From Mameliella sp. CS4 (GTDB lineage: Bacteria > Pseudomonadota > Alphaproteobacteria > Rhodobacterales > Rhodobacteraceae), in assembly GCF_019392335.1 (NCBI RefSeq), contig NZ_JAHXRQ010000007.1:62001-126000 (forward strand): 64,000 nucleotides of DNA, in the 5' to 3' direction. Below the pieces are notes generated by a model. It did no database searches and was not told the origin of the DNA. It saw only the letters and a program-made list of their open reading frames with translations. A program made the position numbers and the translations under genes. This document shows positions 8,527 to 16,939 of the stretch, one piece after another (positions within the stretch are counted from its first letter, which is position 1; every line of letters begins with the position of its first letter).

Positions 8527-9927
8527 ATGGCCACCCAGAAACTCTATGCCGGCGCCAAGCTGCGCGACATCCGCACACGCCTGAACCTGACGCAAAAGGA
8601 TTTTGCCGCCAAACTTGGCATATCCCTGCCCTATCTCAACCAGATGGAAAACAACAACCGGCCCGTCAGCACCACCGTGGTGCTGGCCCTGGCCCAGGAG
8701 TTCGGCTTTGACGTGACCGAACTGGGCCAGGGCGATGCGGAACGGCTGGTCACCGACATGCGCGAGGCGCTGGCCGACCCGATCTTCGGCGAACACAGCC
8801 CGCAGCTTGCCGATCTGCGCCTGACCGCCTCCAACGCGCCGGTGCTGGCACGGGCCTTTCTGGCGCTGCACCGCGCCTATCGGCAGACCCACGAACGGCT
8901 TGCCTCTCTGGACGAGGCGCTGGGGCGCGAGGGCGCGCAGCTGCAGCCCAGCCCCTGGGAAGAGGTGCGCGACTTCTTCCATTACTGCGACAACTACATC
9001 GACGCCGTGGACCGCGCGGCGGAACATTTCGCCAAGCTGCACGGCAGCGAAACGGACATGCGCGCCGCCGCCATCGAGCGGCTGGAATCGCGCGGCATCA
9101 CGGTGCGGCAATCGCAGGGCGCGCCGATGCGTGCCTTCGACGAAGACCGCCAGGAACTGGTGCTCTCCTCGCTGCTGCCGGTGGAAACCCAGACCTTTCA
9201 GCTCCTGGTCCAGGTGGCGCTCCTGCGCCAGAACCAGCTGCTGGAAGCGACGCTGGATCTCGCCCGTTTCCAGACCGAAGAGGCCCGCGCCATCGCCAAG
9301 CTGGGGCTGGCCAACTATTTCGCCGGCGCCGCCATGATGCCCTACAAGGCCTTCCTCTCGGCAGCGCAGGAAACCCGGCATGACCTGGAATTGCTGGCCG
9401 CCCGTTTCGGCGCCTCGATCGAGCAGGTGGCGCACCGGCTCTCGACGCTGCAAAGGCCCGGCGCCAAGGGCGTGCCCTTCTTCTTTGTCCGGGTCGATCA
9501 GGCTGGCACCATCACGAAACGCCATTCCGCCACCCGCCTGCAATTCGCTCGCTTCGGCGGCGCCTGCCCCTTGTGGAACGTGCACCGCGCCTTTGAAACG
9601 CCGGGCCGCTTCCTGCGCCAGCTTGCGGAAACCCCGGACGGCGTGCGCTACATCAGCCTCGCCGTCGACGTCTCGAAGACCGGCGGCCATTTCGGCGCCC
9701 CCGTCCGCCGCTACGCCATTTCCATCGGTTGCGAAGTGCGCCACGCCGCGGCGCTCGTCTATGCCGACGACATGGACTTCACCCGCCCCAGCGCCTTCGA
9801 GCCGATCGGCATCAGCTGCCGCATCTGCGAGCGCACCCATTGCCACCAACGCTCTGTCCCGCCACTGGAAAAACGCCTGACCACCACGCCCAACCACCGC
9901 GACGTGCTGCCTTACCGCCTGGATTGA
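8527..9927 (+). CDS. pccR: Short-chain fatty acyl-CoA regulator, PccR type
   Basis: The 466-residue regulator has an XRE-type helix-turn-helix at about residues 10-65 (KLRDIRTRLNLTQKDFAAKL, then ISLPYLNQMENNNRP). A long central helical region follows. The C-terminal domain of the ScfR family has its Cys/His cluster CRICERTHCHQR near residue 440. Known members sense acyl-CoA or pathway state and activate propionyl-CoA carboxylase genes. pccB is nearby, and a TTTGC-core palindrome overlaps this gene's own start. Members also control other acyl-CoA pathways, so the name PccR rests partly on context. Confidence 0.88.
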   Translation: MATQKLYAGAKLRDIRTRLNLTQKDFAAKLGISLPYLNQMENNNRPVSTTVVLALAQEFGFDVTELGQGDAERLVTDMREALADPIFGEHSPQLADLRLTASNAPVLARAFLALHRAYRQTHERLASLDEALGREGAQLQPSPWEEVRDFFHYCDNYIDAVDRAAEHFAKLHGSETDMRAAAIERLESRGITVRQSQGAPMRAFDEDRQELVLSSLLPVETQTFQLLVQVALLRQNQLLEATLDLARFQTEEARAIAKLGLANYFAGAAMMPYKAFLSAAQETRHDLELLAARFGASIEQVAHRLSTLQRPGAKGVPFFFVRVDQAGTITKRHSATRLQFARFGGACPLWNVHRAFETPGRFLRQLAETPDGVRYISLAVDVSKTGGHFGAPVRRYAISIGCEVRHAAALVYADDMDFTRPSAFEPIGISCRICERTHCHQRSVPPLEKRLTTTPNHRDVLPYRLD

Positions 9928-9934
9928 GCCTGAT

Positions 9935-10130
9935 CTTCGTTCCGGAGCCATCCCTCGTCCTGCCTGCCGAAAGACGGCGCCGGGCGACCGGGACAAGCCA
10001 AATCGCGGAGGGGCCCCGCTTGCGGGGAAACCGCTATTTTGCTTAGCGCGGGCGCGCGGGGCTGTCAGGCACAAGGCGGGACGGGGGATGGGGCCGGGGA
10101 GAAGAGCTTCGTTCTGGTGAGTCCTGAAGC
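9935..10130. repeat. Structured intergenic element, copy A (divergent)
   Basis: This stretch lies between the convergent ends of the pccR-like gene and the amidase gene. A left arm starting at 9935 (CTTCGTTCCGGAGCC, then ATCCCTCGTCCTGCC) pairs almost continuously with the sequence ending at 10104 (GGCGGGACGGGG, then GATGGGGCCGGGGAGAAG). The result is a stem of about 30 pairs enclosing smaller hairpins. It is followed by GTTCTGGTGAGTCCTGAAGC (10111-10130), which resembles the tails of the elements near 15.08 and 53.28 kb. I see no protein-coding frame. The remaining bases to 10226 show nothing I can name. Confidence 0.6.
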
Positions 10131-10226
10131 TCCGGACCACGGCGCCACAAGCGACCAACTGAACAAAAGCGTCACGACACAAGACGCGGATAAATACGCG
10201 CGGAAGCGCTCATTTTCCTAACCGGC

Positions 10227-10910
10227 TCACGCGCCCCGGCAAGGAAACCGCCGCGCAAGGTCGGCCATGATCGCGCAATCCCCGGCATCCAGCGCCCCCT
10301 CCGCCCAGGGGCGAAAGCGCATCCGCACTGCGGCGAGCACCTCGTCCCGGGTCTCCGGGGCAACCTCGTAGCCAAAGCGCCGACAGTCCCGCCAGAACCG
10401 CGCCTCGTCTAGTCCCTCGCCAGCCACCTCCGGCCAGACGGCCAGCCCGCACCGCGCCAGACGGCGCCAGTCGAACCGCGCGCCGGGGTCGATCTTGCGG
10501 CCAAGTGCGGTGTCGGAATGGCCCAGGACACGTTCTAGCGGCACCGACCAGCGGGAACAGATGCCGCGCAACAGCGCCTCCAGAACGCTCATCTGCGGTT
10601 CGGGAAAGGGGTGAAACCCGGCATTCGCCAATTCGATCCCGATGGACTGCGAGTTCACATCCGCCGTGCCCCCCCAGCAGCCACGCCCGGCGTGCCAGGC
10701 GCGATCCGCCTCGCGGACCAGCTGCCAGCATCGCCCGTCTTCTGCGATAACGTAATGGCAGGACACCTCGCTTTCGGGAGCACACAGCCAATCCCGCGCC
10801 GCCTCGGCGGAGGTCATGGCGGTGTAGTGCAGAACCACCATGTCCGGCGCGGTCCCCCCGCGCCGGTCACCGAAATTCGGCGAAGGATACCATTCCGGGT
10901 CGGGCGTCAC
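10227..10910 (-). CDS. N-acetylmuramoyl-L-alanine amidase, AmpD/AmiD type
   Basis: The 227-residue zinc amidase cleaves the bond between N-acetylmuramic acid and L-alanine in peptidoglycan or its recycling fragments. Visible features of the amidase_2 fold are DMVVLHYTAMTSAEAARDWL (first zinc histidine), SCHYVIAEDGRCWQLVRE, RAWHAGRG, IGIELANAGFHPFPE, and VLGHSDTALGRKIDPGARFDW (second histidine and downstream acidic residue). No signal peptide is visible, which suggests a cytosolic AmpD-like recycling role. The start is GTG at 10910, eight bases after the stop of the preceding gene, so the two are probably co-transcribed. Confidence 0.88.
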   Translation of the reverse strand: MTPDPEWYPSPNFGDRRGGTAPDMVVLHYTAMTSAEAARDWLCAPESEVSCHYVIAEDGRCWQLVREADRAWHAGRGCWGGTADVNSQSIGIELANAGFHPFPEPQMSVLEALLRGICSRWSVPLERVLGHSDTALGRKIDPGARFDWRRLARCGLAVWPEVAGEGLDEARFWRDCRRFGYEVAPETRDEVLAAVRMRFRPWAEGALDAGDCAIMADLARRFPCRGA

Positions 10911-10918
10911 CGCTTGGG

Positions 10919-11623
10919 TCAGCCGCCGCGCACCGCGCGGAAAGGCGCCGGGGTCCAGGTGCAGGCAAAGCCGTCCCCGTCCGGGTCCATGCCCTTGCGA
11001 TCCTTTTCCGGTCCGCCCATCCGCAGGAAATCCTCCTGCGCGAGATCGGCCGAGGAATAGGTCGAACAGGCCCGCTGATATCGCGCCTGCGCGTTAAAGC
11101 TCGACCGTTTGTAGAGCGCCGTTCCAACCGGGTTGGTCGTGCGCAGGGCATATTCGACGATGTTCGGCGCATCGGTCCCGGGACGCTTGGGCAGGGCCTC
11201 GGGCTGAACCACGGTGTATTGCGCGCGGTTACGCTCGATCAGACGGGCGTCGGCGTCAATGTCGCGGGTCCGCGACACGGCGGTAAAGTCATTCTCACCC
11301 GAGATGCCGCGCGCGTTCGACACGATCTGCGGCGGCGGATTGGACGGATCCGCCTCGATCGGGGCCACGCCGGAATTGCCTTGCCGGGCCGCGGCGGCCG
11401 CGCGGGCCTCGTCCCCGTCGATGGGGCCGGACTGGACGTTCGGCGCCAGGGGAATCGGCCCGGCGTCCCCGTTCAGCTGCGCCTCGCGGCGGGTCGCATA
11501 ATCGTCATAACTGCCAAAGCCGACGCCGGTGCCCGGGTCGGCCACCCCGGCGCCGCTGTCGGGAACACTGGGTTCGCAAGCCGCCACGGCCAGAGCCGCC
11601 ACAACCAGTAGATAGTTCCGCAT
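10919..11623 (-). CDS. Lipoprotein with C-terminal excalibur-like calcium-binding motif
   Basis: A 234-residue protein with a lipoprotein signal (MRNYLLVVAALAVAAC, lipobox VAAC). A low-complexity Gly/Pro/Ala region and a middle region with IERNRAQYTVVQPEALPKRP follow. The last 30 residues include KGMDPDGDGFACTWTPAPFR. The DPDGDGFACTW part matches the excalibur-type extracellular calcium-binding motif, usually C-terminal and often on envelope proteins. The ATG at 11623 is chosen because the signal starts there. It lies upstream of the amidase on the same strand, so a shared role in the envelope is plausible. Confidence 0.75.
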   Translation of the reverse strand: MRNYLLVVAALAVAACEPSVPDSGAGVADPGTGVGFGSYDDYATRREAQLNGDAGPIPLAPNVQSGPIDGDEARAAAAARQGNSGVAPIEADPSNPPPQIVSNARGISGENDFTAVSRTRDIDADARLIERNRAQYTVVQPEALPKRPGTDAPNIVEYALRTTNPVGTALYKRSSFNAQARYQRACSTYSSADLAQEDFLRMGGPEKDRKGMDPDGDGFACTWTPAPFRAVRGG

Positions 11624-11655
11624 CGTCTGTCCTGCCTGTGCTTTTGCCGCAGGCC

Positions 11656-13143
11656 TTACCACCATTTCGACGGTTTTGCCACAAATCCCGTAGCTTGTTC
11701 GAGCGCATAAGCGGTATTCAGCAGGTCGCCCTCTTCCCAGGGACGGCCGATCAGTTGCAGGCCCAGCGGCAGCCCCTGCTTACTCAACCCGGCGGGCACA
11801 CTGATGCCCGGCAGACCGGCCAGGTTGACCGTCACGGTAAAGACGTCGTTGAGATACATCGCCACCGGATCGGCCTCTGTCATCTCGCCCAGGCCAAAGG
11901 CCGCGGAGGGGGTCGCCGGCGTCAGGATCGCGTCAACGCCCTGCGCAAACACGTCCTCGAAGTCCTTCTTGATCAAGGTCCGGACCTTGCGCGCGCGATT
12001 GTAATAGGCATCGTAAAAGCCCGCCGACAGCACGTAGGTGCCCACCATGACACGGCGCTTGACCTCGTCGCCAAAGCCCTCGGCGCGGGTCTTTTCGTAC
12101 ATCTCGACAATGCCGTCGCCCTGGCTCAGCTTGGCGCGGTGGCCATAGCGCACCCCGTCATAGCGCGCGAGGTTCGACGAGGCCTCGGCCGGCGCGATCA
12201 CGTAATAAGCGGGCAGCGCGTATTTCGTATGCGGCAGGGAGATATCGACGATTCTAGCGCCCGCGTCCTCCAGCATCTTGCGGCCCTCGGCCCAGAGCGC
12301 GTCGATCTCCTCGGGCATGCCCTCCATGCGGTATTCGCGCGGAATGCCGATGGTCTTGCCCTTGATATCGCCGGTCAGCATGGCCTCGAAATCCGGCACG
12401 GCCAGATCGGCGCTGGTCGAGTCCTTGGGATCGTGCCCGCACATGGCCTGCAGCATGATGGCGCTGTCGCGCACGTCCTTGGCCATTGGCCCGGCCTGGT
12501 CCAGCGACGAGGCAAAGGCCACGATCCCCCAGCGCGAACAGCGCCCGTAGGTCGGCTTGATCCCGGTGATGCCGGTAAAGGCCGCAGGCTGGCGGATGGA
12601 GCCACCGGTGTCGGTGCCCGTCGCGCCAAGGCAGAGGTCGGCGGCCACGGCCGAGGCCGACCCGCCCGAGGAGCCGCCCGGCGTCAGCTGCGCATCGTCA
12701 TTGCCGCGCCGCCAGGGGTTCACCGCATTGCCATAGCACGAGGTTTCGTTGGACGAGCCCATGGCGAATTCATCCATGTTGAGCTTGCCCAGCATAACCG
12801 CGCCCGCGTCGAACAACTGGCTGGTCACGGTGCTTTCGTACTCCGGCTTGAAACCGCCAAGGATGTTCGAGGCCGCCTGGCTGGCCACGCCCTTGGTGCA
12901 GAACAGATCCTTGATGCCCAGCGGGATGCCGCAGAGCGACGGCGCATCACCCGCCTTGATCCGCGTATCGGCGGCGGCGGCCTGTTCGCGCGCGATCTCG
13001 GGCGTCTTGTGAACAAAGGCGTTCAGCGCACCGGCCCCTTCGATGGCCGTCAGGCAGGCCTCGGTCAGCTCGACACTCGTCACCTCGCCCTTGCGCAGCG
13101 CGTCCCGGGCCTCGGCGATCTTCAGCTTGGTCAGATCCGTCAT
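11656..13143 (-). CDS. gatA: Aspartyl/glutamyl-tRNA amidotransferase subunit A
   Basis: The 495-residue amidase subunit releases ammonia from glutamine to amidate Glu-tRNA(Gln) and/or Asp-tRNA(Asn). The amidase signature is clear: the Gly/Ser-rich loop [19 protein letters not shown], the scissile region [16 protein letters not shown], the lysine in [14 protein letters not shown], and [20 protein letters not shown]. The ATG overlaps the gatC stop by one base (TGATG); a GTG one codon earlier is also possible. gatB is not in the window, as is common when it is encoded apart. Confidence 0.96.
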   Translation of the reverse strand: MTDLTKLKIAEARDALRKGEVTSVELTEACLTAIEGAGALNAFVHKTPEIAREQAAAADTRIKAGDAPSLCGIPLGIKDLFCTKGVASQAASNILGGFKPEYESTVTSQLFDAGAVMLGKLNMDEFAMGSSNETSCYGNAVNPWRRGNDDAQLTPGGSSGGSASAVAADLCLGATGTDTGGSIRQPAAFTGITGIKPTYGRCSRWGIVAFASSLDQAGPMAKDVRDSAIMLQAMCGHDPKDSTSADLAVPDFEAMLTGDIKGKTIGIPREYRMEGMPEEIDALWAEGRKMLEDAGARIVDISLPHTKYALPAYYVIAPAEASSNLARYDGVRYGHRAKLSQGDGIVEMYEKTRAEGFGDEVKRRVMVGTYVLSAGFYDAYYNRARKVRTLIKKDFEDVFAQGVDAILTPATPSAAFGLGEMTEADPVAMYLNDVFTVTVNLAGLPGISVPAGLSKQGLPLGLQLIGRPWEEGDLLNTAYALEQATGFVAKPSKWW

Positions 13144-13430
13144 CACTCAACCACCTTCGGAACCGCAAAGAAGCCTTCGCGCGCATCGGGCGCGTTCGAC
13201 AGCACCTTGTCCTGCATGCCGCCATCGGTGACGCCATCCTGCCGGCGCTTCAGCCGCATGGGCGTGACCGACACCATCGGCTCCACCCCCTCGACATCGA
13301 CCTCGTTCAGCTGCTCGATAAAGCCGAGGATGTCGTTGAAGGCAGTGGCCAGCGCCGGAAGCTCGTCTTCTTCCACCTTGATGCGGGCCAGGTGCGCCAC
13401 GCGTGCCGCGGTCTCGATGTCGATCGACAT
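13143..13430 (-). CDS. gatC: Aspartyl/glutamyl-tRNA amidotransferase subunit C
   Basis: The 95-residue stabilising subunit wraps around GatA in the GatCAB amidotransferase. It shows the family pattern [20 protein letters not shown], then [32 protein letters not shown] and a C-terminal [18 protein letters not shown]. The start at MSIDIE is taken because GatC proteins begin there; the open frame extends upstream without similarity. It is the first gene of the pair and its stop overlaps the gatA start. Confidence 0.95.
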   Translation of the reverse strand: MSIDIETAARVAHLARIKVEEDELPALATAFNDILGFIEQLNEVDVEGVEPMVSVTPMRLKRRQDGVTDGGMQDKVLSNAPDAREGFFAVPKVVE

Positions 13431-13464
13431 GGGGGCCTCTTTGACTGTGAATTCAGCGCAGGCT

Positions 13465-14115
13465 TTACCGCTCTGCCCCGCGCGCCGCAAGCACATGCCG
13501 CGTCCAGACCTCGATCATCCAGCCCAGCATCACCGCATTGAGCAGATGCCAGAGGAAATGCGTGCCCAGAGGGATCACATTGCACAGCGGTTCATCGAGC
13601 GCGCGCGCCAGCATCGAGACCAGCAGGATGACCACCCCGATGGCCAGCCCCCGCGCCGTTTCCGGCGCGCGGTGCCGCAACAGCACCGCGTAGATCGCGA
13701 TCAGCAGCGGCACCGGCCCATAGCTTGCCGTCCCGCCCAGGCCGGGGATCATGCCGAACAGGGGCGCGGTGACCGCGGCAAAGGGGAAGAACAGGACTGT
13801 CAGACCCAGGGCCGCCCAGCGCCCCAACTCCCAGAAATCGCGGTTCGCGCCATAGATATAGACCAGCACGTAGACCAGGATCGGCAGCACGTCCGCCAGC
13901 CCGGCCCAGGGCTGGGCAAAGGTGTGAAACAGGAAGGAGCCCACCCCGATCACCGCCAGGATGGCGCAAAGCACCCGGCCCAGCCCGAATGTCCGCCGCC
14001 ACATCACCAGCGCCGCCAGGACAAAGGCTGCATTGGTCACCGCATTCACCGGCTCGGCCCAGAACTCCGGCCCCAACCGCTCGCAATAGCCGTCAACGGC
14101 CCGTGTCAAGTCCAT
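13465..14115 (-). CDS. Ceramidase-like (CREST superfamily) integral membrane hydrolase
   Basis: A 216-residue protein with about seven transmembrane segments. It carries the polar signatures of the alkaline ceramidase/CREST superfamily: E and N residues in FWAEPVNAVTNAAFVLAA, a Ser-x3-His in VGSFLFHTFAQPWAGLAD, and a late GTHFLWHLLNAVMLGWMI. The conserved Ser, Asp and histidines are presumed to bind zinc at the membrane face. Known members hydrolyse ceramide amide bonds, and bacterial members are mostly uncharacterised. It starts 97 bases from the divergent UPF0173 gene. Confidence 0.8.
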   Translation of the reverse strand: MDLTRAVDGYCERLGPEFWAEPVNAVTNAAFVLAALVMWRRTFGLGRVLCAILAVIGVGSFLFHTFAQPWAGLADVLPILVYVLVYIYGANRDFWELGRWAALGLTVLFFPFAAVTAPLFGMIPGLGGTASYGPVPLLIAIYAVLLRHRAPETARGLAIGVVILLVSMLARALDEPLCNVIPLGTHFLWHLLNAVMLGWMIEVWTRHVLAARGAER

Positions 14116-14212
14116 GTCAAGTCTCTCAAAATATACCCAACCGCCCCTAGGCGGCCTGGCCTCGCCGCGCCATCATGCTAGGGTCCAGATAGATCAACCA
14201 CGGGAGACCACC

Positions 14213-14905
14213 ATGCAAATCATCTGGCTCGGCCACGGCAGTTTCCGCATCGAGATCGGCGGCGAGGTGCTGCTGATCGATCCCTGGATCAACGGCAACC
14301 CGATGATGGAAGGCCAGGACACGGACGCCGCCCTGAAAGGTGCGACACAGATCCTCGTCACCCACGGCCATTTCGACCACACCAATGATATCGTCGAGAT
14401 CAGCCAGGAGACCGGCGCACCGGTGTCCGCCATCTTCGAGCTGGCCGCCCTGCTGACCGGCCAGGGCGCCAAGGAAGGCCATGCCTTCAACAAGGGCGGC
14501 ACCGTCCAATTCGGCGAGGCCTCGGTCACAATGGTCCCAGCCTCGCACAGTTCCTCGATGCAGGTCGATGGCAGGACCACCTACACCGGCATGGAAACCG
14601 GGCTTGTCATCAAGGGGGACGGCCACACGATCTATTTCTCCGGCGATACCTGCATCATGGCGGACATGGCCTGGATCGGCGAGTATTTCCAGCCGGATAT
14701 CGGCATCCTCTCGGCCGGCGGCTATTTCACGATGGACATGGAACAGGCGGCCTGGGCGGCAAAGAAATACTTCGCCTTCAAGACGGTGATCCCCGGCCAT
14801 TACCGCACCTTCCCGGCGCTGGAACAATCGGCCCAGGTGCTGGCGGAGGGCCTGCCCGGCGTGGATGTCATCGAACCGCAGGTGCTGCAGCCGATCACCC
14901 TCTGA
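14213..14905 (+). CDS. UPF0173 metal-dependent hydrolase (UlaG-like metallo-beta-lactamase fold)
   Basis: The 230-residue hydrolase starts MQIIWLGHGSFRIEI and has the metal motif THGHFDHTND (HxHxDH) near residue 50. Further metal positions are in VPASHSSS, YFSGDTCIMADM and VIPGHYRTFPALEQ. The architecture fits the UPF0173/UlaG-like branch, whose physiological substrates are mostly unknown. The ATG is chosen after GGGAGACCACC; the upstream extension lacks similarity. No export signal is seen, so it is cytoplasmic. Confidence 0.9.
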   Translation: MQIIWLGHGSFRIEIGGEVLLIDPWINGNPMMEGQDTDAALKGATQILVTHGHFDHTNDIVEISQETGAPVSAIFELAALLTGQGAKEGHAFNKGGTVQFGEASVTMVPASHSSSMQVDGRTTYTGMETGLVIKGDGHTIYFSGDTCIMADMAWIGEYFQPDIGILSAGGYFTMDMEQAAWAAKKYFAFKTVIPGHYRTFPALEQSAQVLAEGLPGVDVIEPQVLQPITL

Positions 14906-14914
14906 GGCATCCAG

Positions 14915-15177
14915 CCTGTTCCCCGGAGCCGCCTGTCGCTGATGCCGTACCGCGACGGGCGGCGGGGGGATGCAAGGGGCCGCAGGCCCGCCGGAGGCGG
15001 CTTGCCCTTGCATGCCCCCGGCGGCTGGCGCAGGCATCTTCAGCGACAGGGGGAACCGGGGGGCAGGCCTGTTCCCTGGTGAGCCTCGAAGCGTAACACC
15101 GCGCGCATGCGCGTCGGACACGGGTCGGTGGGCGGGTGATGCGGGCCCGAAGGGACCGCGAGTCCCGCTCCCGACCC
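14915..15177. repeat. Structured intergenic element, copy B
   Basis: The element fills the gap between the convergent UPF0173 gene and the exported-protein gene. The left arm from 14915 (CCTGTTCCCCGGAGCC, then GCCTGTCGCTGATGCC) pairs with the arm ending at 15067 (GGCATCTTCAGCGACAGG, then GGGAACCGGGGGGCAGG). Nested inside are GGGGGATGCAAGGG and CCCTTGCATGCCCCC, then a GC-rich apical hairpin at 14972-15011 that is nearly identical to copy C. Two conserved blocks follow: CTGGTGAGCCTCGAAGC (15076-15092), and one at 15127-15177 containing GATGCGGGCCC and GCGAGTCCCG, which ends ten bases before the neighbouring stop. Confidence 0.75.
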
Positions 15178-15186
15178 GCGGTCAGA

Positions 15187-15774
15187 TCACGGGATCAAGG
15201 CCCCCGTCCGGTTGAAGGTCGCCCGGTCGATGCTGAGGTCGTCGTAGATCAGCTCGACCGTCATCTCCTCCACGGAGTTCAGCGGAAACGCCCGGTAGGG
15301 CAGTGCATCCGCCGGCATGGCGTTGGGCGTGGGGCTGTCCTCGTCGCAGGCGGGCAGTGGCCAGGGCTCGGGCTCGGCCCCGTTGAGGCCGATATGGATG
15401 GCCACCAGCCCGCAGCGCCAGGACCAGAGGTGCGTGACATAGACCAGGTCCTGCCCGTTGAACTCGCGCACCGCGATCCAATTGGACCGGGTGGCGTTCA
15501 GGATCGGCTTGACCTCGACGGCGGTGGTGAACTTGCCCGAGGGCACCTGCTGTTCGGCGGTATAGGGCAGGTCGCGCGGCGGCGCCGGGTCAGCTTCCGC
15601 ACTGGGCGGCGGCGCTTCCGAGGAAAAGGGGCGCGCCTCGTCGGTTTCGGCCCGGGGGGCCACGGGCGCATCGGCGACTTCGGCGGCGGGCGGGGCCTCG
15701 GCGGTTTCCAGGCGGGCCGCGTCCCCCGCCCCCCCGCTGGCGACGGCAATGACGAGAAGAACAAGATCGAACAT
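15187..15774 (-). CDS. Exported protein of unknown function
   Basis: The 195-residue protein starts with a short hydrophobic segment (MFDLVLLVIAVASGGAG), either a signal peptide or an anchor. A linker rich in Ala, Pro and Glu follows (about residues 18-72). The globular C-terminal part contains VEVKPILNATRSNWIAVREF, VYVTHLWSWRCGLVAIHIGL, a CDED segment and VEEMTVELIYDDLSIDRATF. Two cysteines could form a disulfide in the periplasm. GAAGGAAA precedes the ATG. I do not recognise the family. Confidence 0.7.
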   Translation of the reverse strand: MFDLVLLVIAVASGGAGDAARLETAEAPPAAEVADAPVAPRAETDEARPFSSEAPPPSAEADPAPPRDLPYTAEQQVPSGKFTTAVEVKPILNATRSNWIAVREFNGQDLVYVTHLWSWRCGLVAIHIGLNGAEPEPWPLPACDEDSPTPNAMPADALPYRAFPLNSVEEMTVELIYDDLSIDRATFNRTGALIP

Positions 15775-15871
15775 TAGGTATTTCCTTCAAATAATTCCCC
15801 GGGGCCTTGCGGCTTCCGGCGCCCGTCCGCCCCGCCTATAGTGGCGCCCGACAGGCAGTGGCAGGTTCATC

Positions 15872-16873
15872 ATGACACGCGAGGGCGCGGCGGCTCAAAC
15901 CGTAAATATTCTCATCGTTGCCCAGGCCGGGCGGCTGTCCTACGAGGCCGCGCTCTTTGCCGCCTCGCTCAAGGCACGGGGCGGCCCGGGCTTTCGCCTC
16001 ATCGTCGCGGAACCCGCCCCCGGCCCGCTCTGGCCCGAGGACCCGGGCATCCGCCAGCCCGAGGTCCGCGCGCTGCTGCAAGAGCTTGGCGCAGAGATCC
16101 GCCCCCTCGAGAGCCAGCATTTCGGCGCCGCCTACCCCTATGGCAACAAGATCGAGGCGCTGGAGGTCCTGCCCGAGGGTGAGCCCTTCATCTTTTTCGA
16201 CACCGATACGCTGATCCTGGACAGGTTGGATCATGTGCCCTTCGACTTCGACCGCCCCACAGCCTCTTTGCGGCGCGAGGGCACCTGGCCGCAGATCGAA
16301 CTGTACGGCCCCGGCTACGCGCAGATCTGGAGATCGCTCTACGACCGGTTCGGGCTGGATTTCGACAGCAGCCTCGACCTGTCCCAGCCCGATGAATACT
16401 GGCGGCGGTATCTCTATTTCAACGCCGGGGTCTTCTTTTACCGCTGCCCCCGCGTCTTCGGGCAGCGCTTTCGCGACTACGCGCTGTCGGTGCGGGACGA
16501 CCCGCCGCCGGAACTGGCCTGCCAGAGCCTCGATCCCTGGCTGGACCAGGTGGTTCTGCCGCTGGTGATCCACGGGCTGGGCGGCGGGCGCGACACGCTG
16601 CCCGCCGGGCTGCTGGATGGGGATGTGACCTGCCATTACCGGCTGTTGCCCCTGCTCTATGCCCGCGAAAGCGACAAGGTGGTCGAGGTGCTGGAAGAGG
16701 TCGCCGCGCCGAACCGCATCAAGAAGGTGCTCAAGGGGCACGACCCCTTCAAGCGGATGATCTACCAGGGGCGCGGCCAGAAGGTGCGCGCGCTGTTCGA
16801 CCGCGAGAACCTGCCGCGCAAGGAACAGGCGATCCGCAACCGGATCAAACGCGAAGGGTTCTGGATGCGCTGA
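15872..16873 (+). CDS. Glycosyltransferase-like protein (GT-A fold, DxD motif)
   Basis: The 333-residue protein has an N-terminal strand (NILIVAQAGRLSYEAALFAA), a GNKIEALEVLP segment and a DxD-type metal/nucleotide-sugar motif in PFIFFDTDTLILDRLD near residue 112. RYLYFNAGVFFYRCPRVFG, typical of GT-A transferases acting on nucleotide sugars, follows. The basic C-terminus ends IKREGFWMR. No signal or membrane segment is seen. It stands alone among unrelated genes, so neither donor nor acceptor can be inferred. Assignment is by motif order rather than by a named family. Confidence 0.65.
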   Translation: MTREGAAAQTVNILIVAQAGRLSYEAALFAASLKARGGPGFRLIVAEPAPGPLWPEDPGIRQPEVRALLQELGAEIRPLESQHFGAAYPYGNKIEALEVLPEGEPFIFFDTDTLILDRLDHVPFDFDRPTASLRREGTWPQIELYGPGYAQIWRSLYDRFGLDFDSSLDLSQPDEYWRRYLYFNAGVFFYRCPRVFGQRFRDYALSVRDDPPPELACQSLDPWLDQVVLPLVIHGLGGGRDTLPAGLLDGDVTCHYRLLPLLYARESDKVVEVLEEVAAPNRIKKVLKGHDPFKRMIYQGRGQKVRALFDRENLPRKEQAIRNRIKREGFWMR

Positions 16874-16939
16874 GCGCGGAATTCCGCTCGCCCCTGCGCG
16901 ACCCATGTTACCCTGCCCTGGCGTTCAGGAGGGTGTGTC

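Noticed and set aside
11634..14181. 847-codon plus-strand frame across gatA/gatC and the ceramidase-like gene
   Set aside because: It spans three well-supported minus-strand genes and shows only reverse-strand composition.
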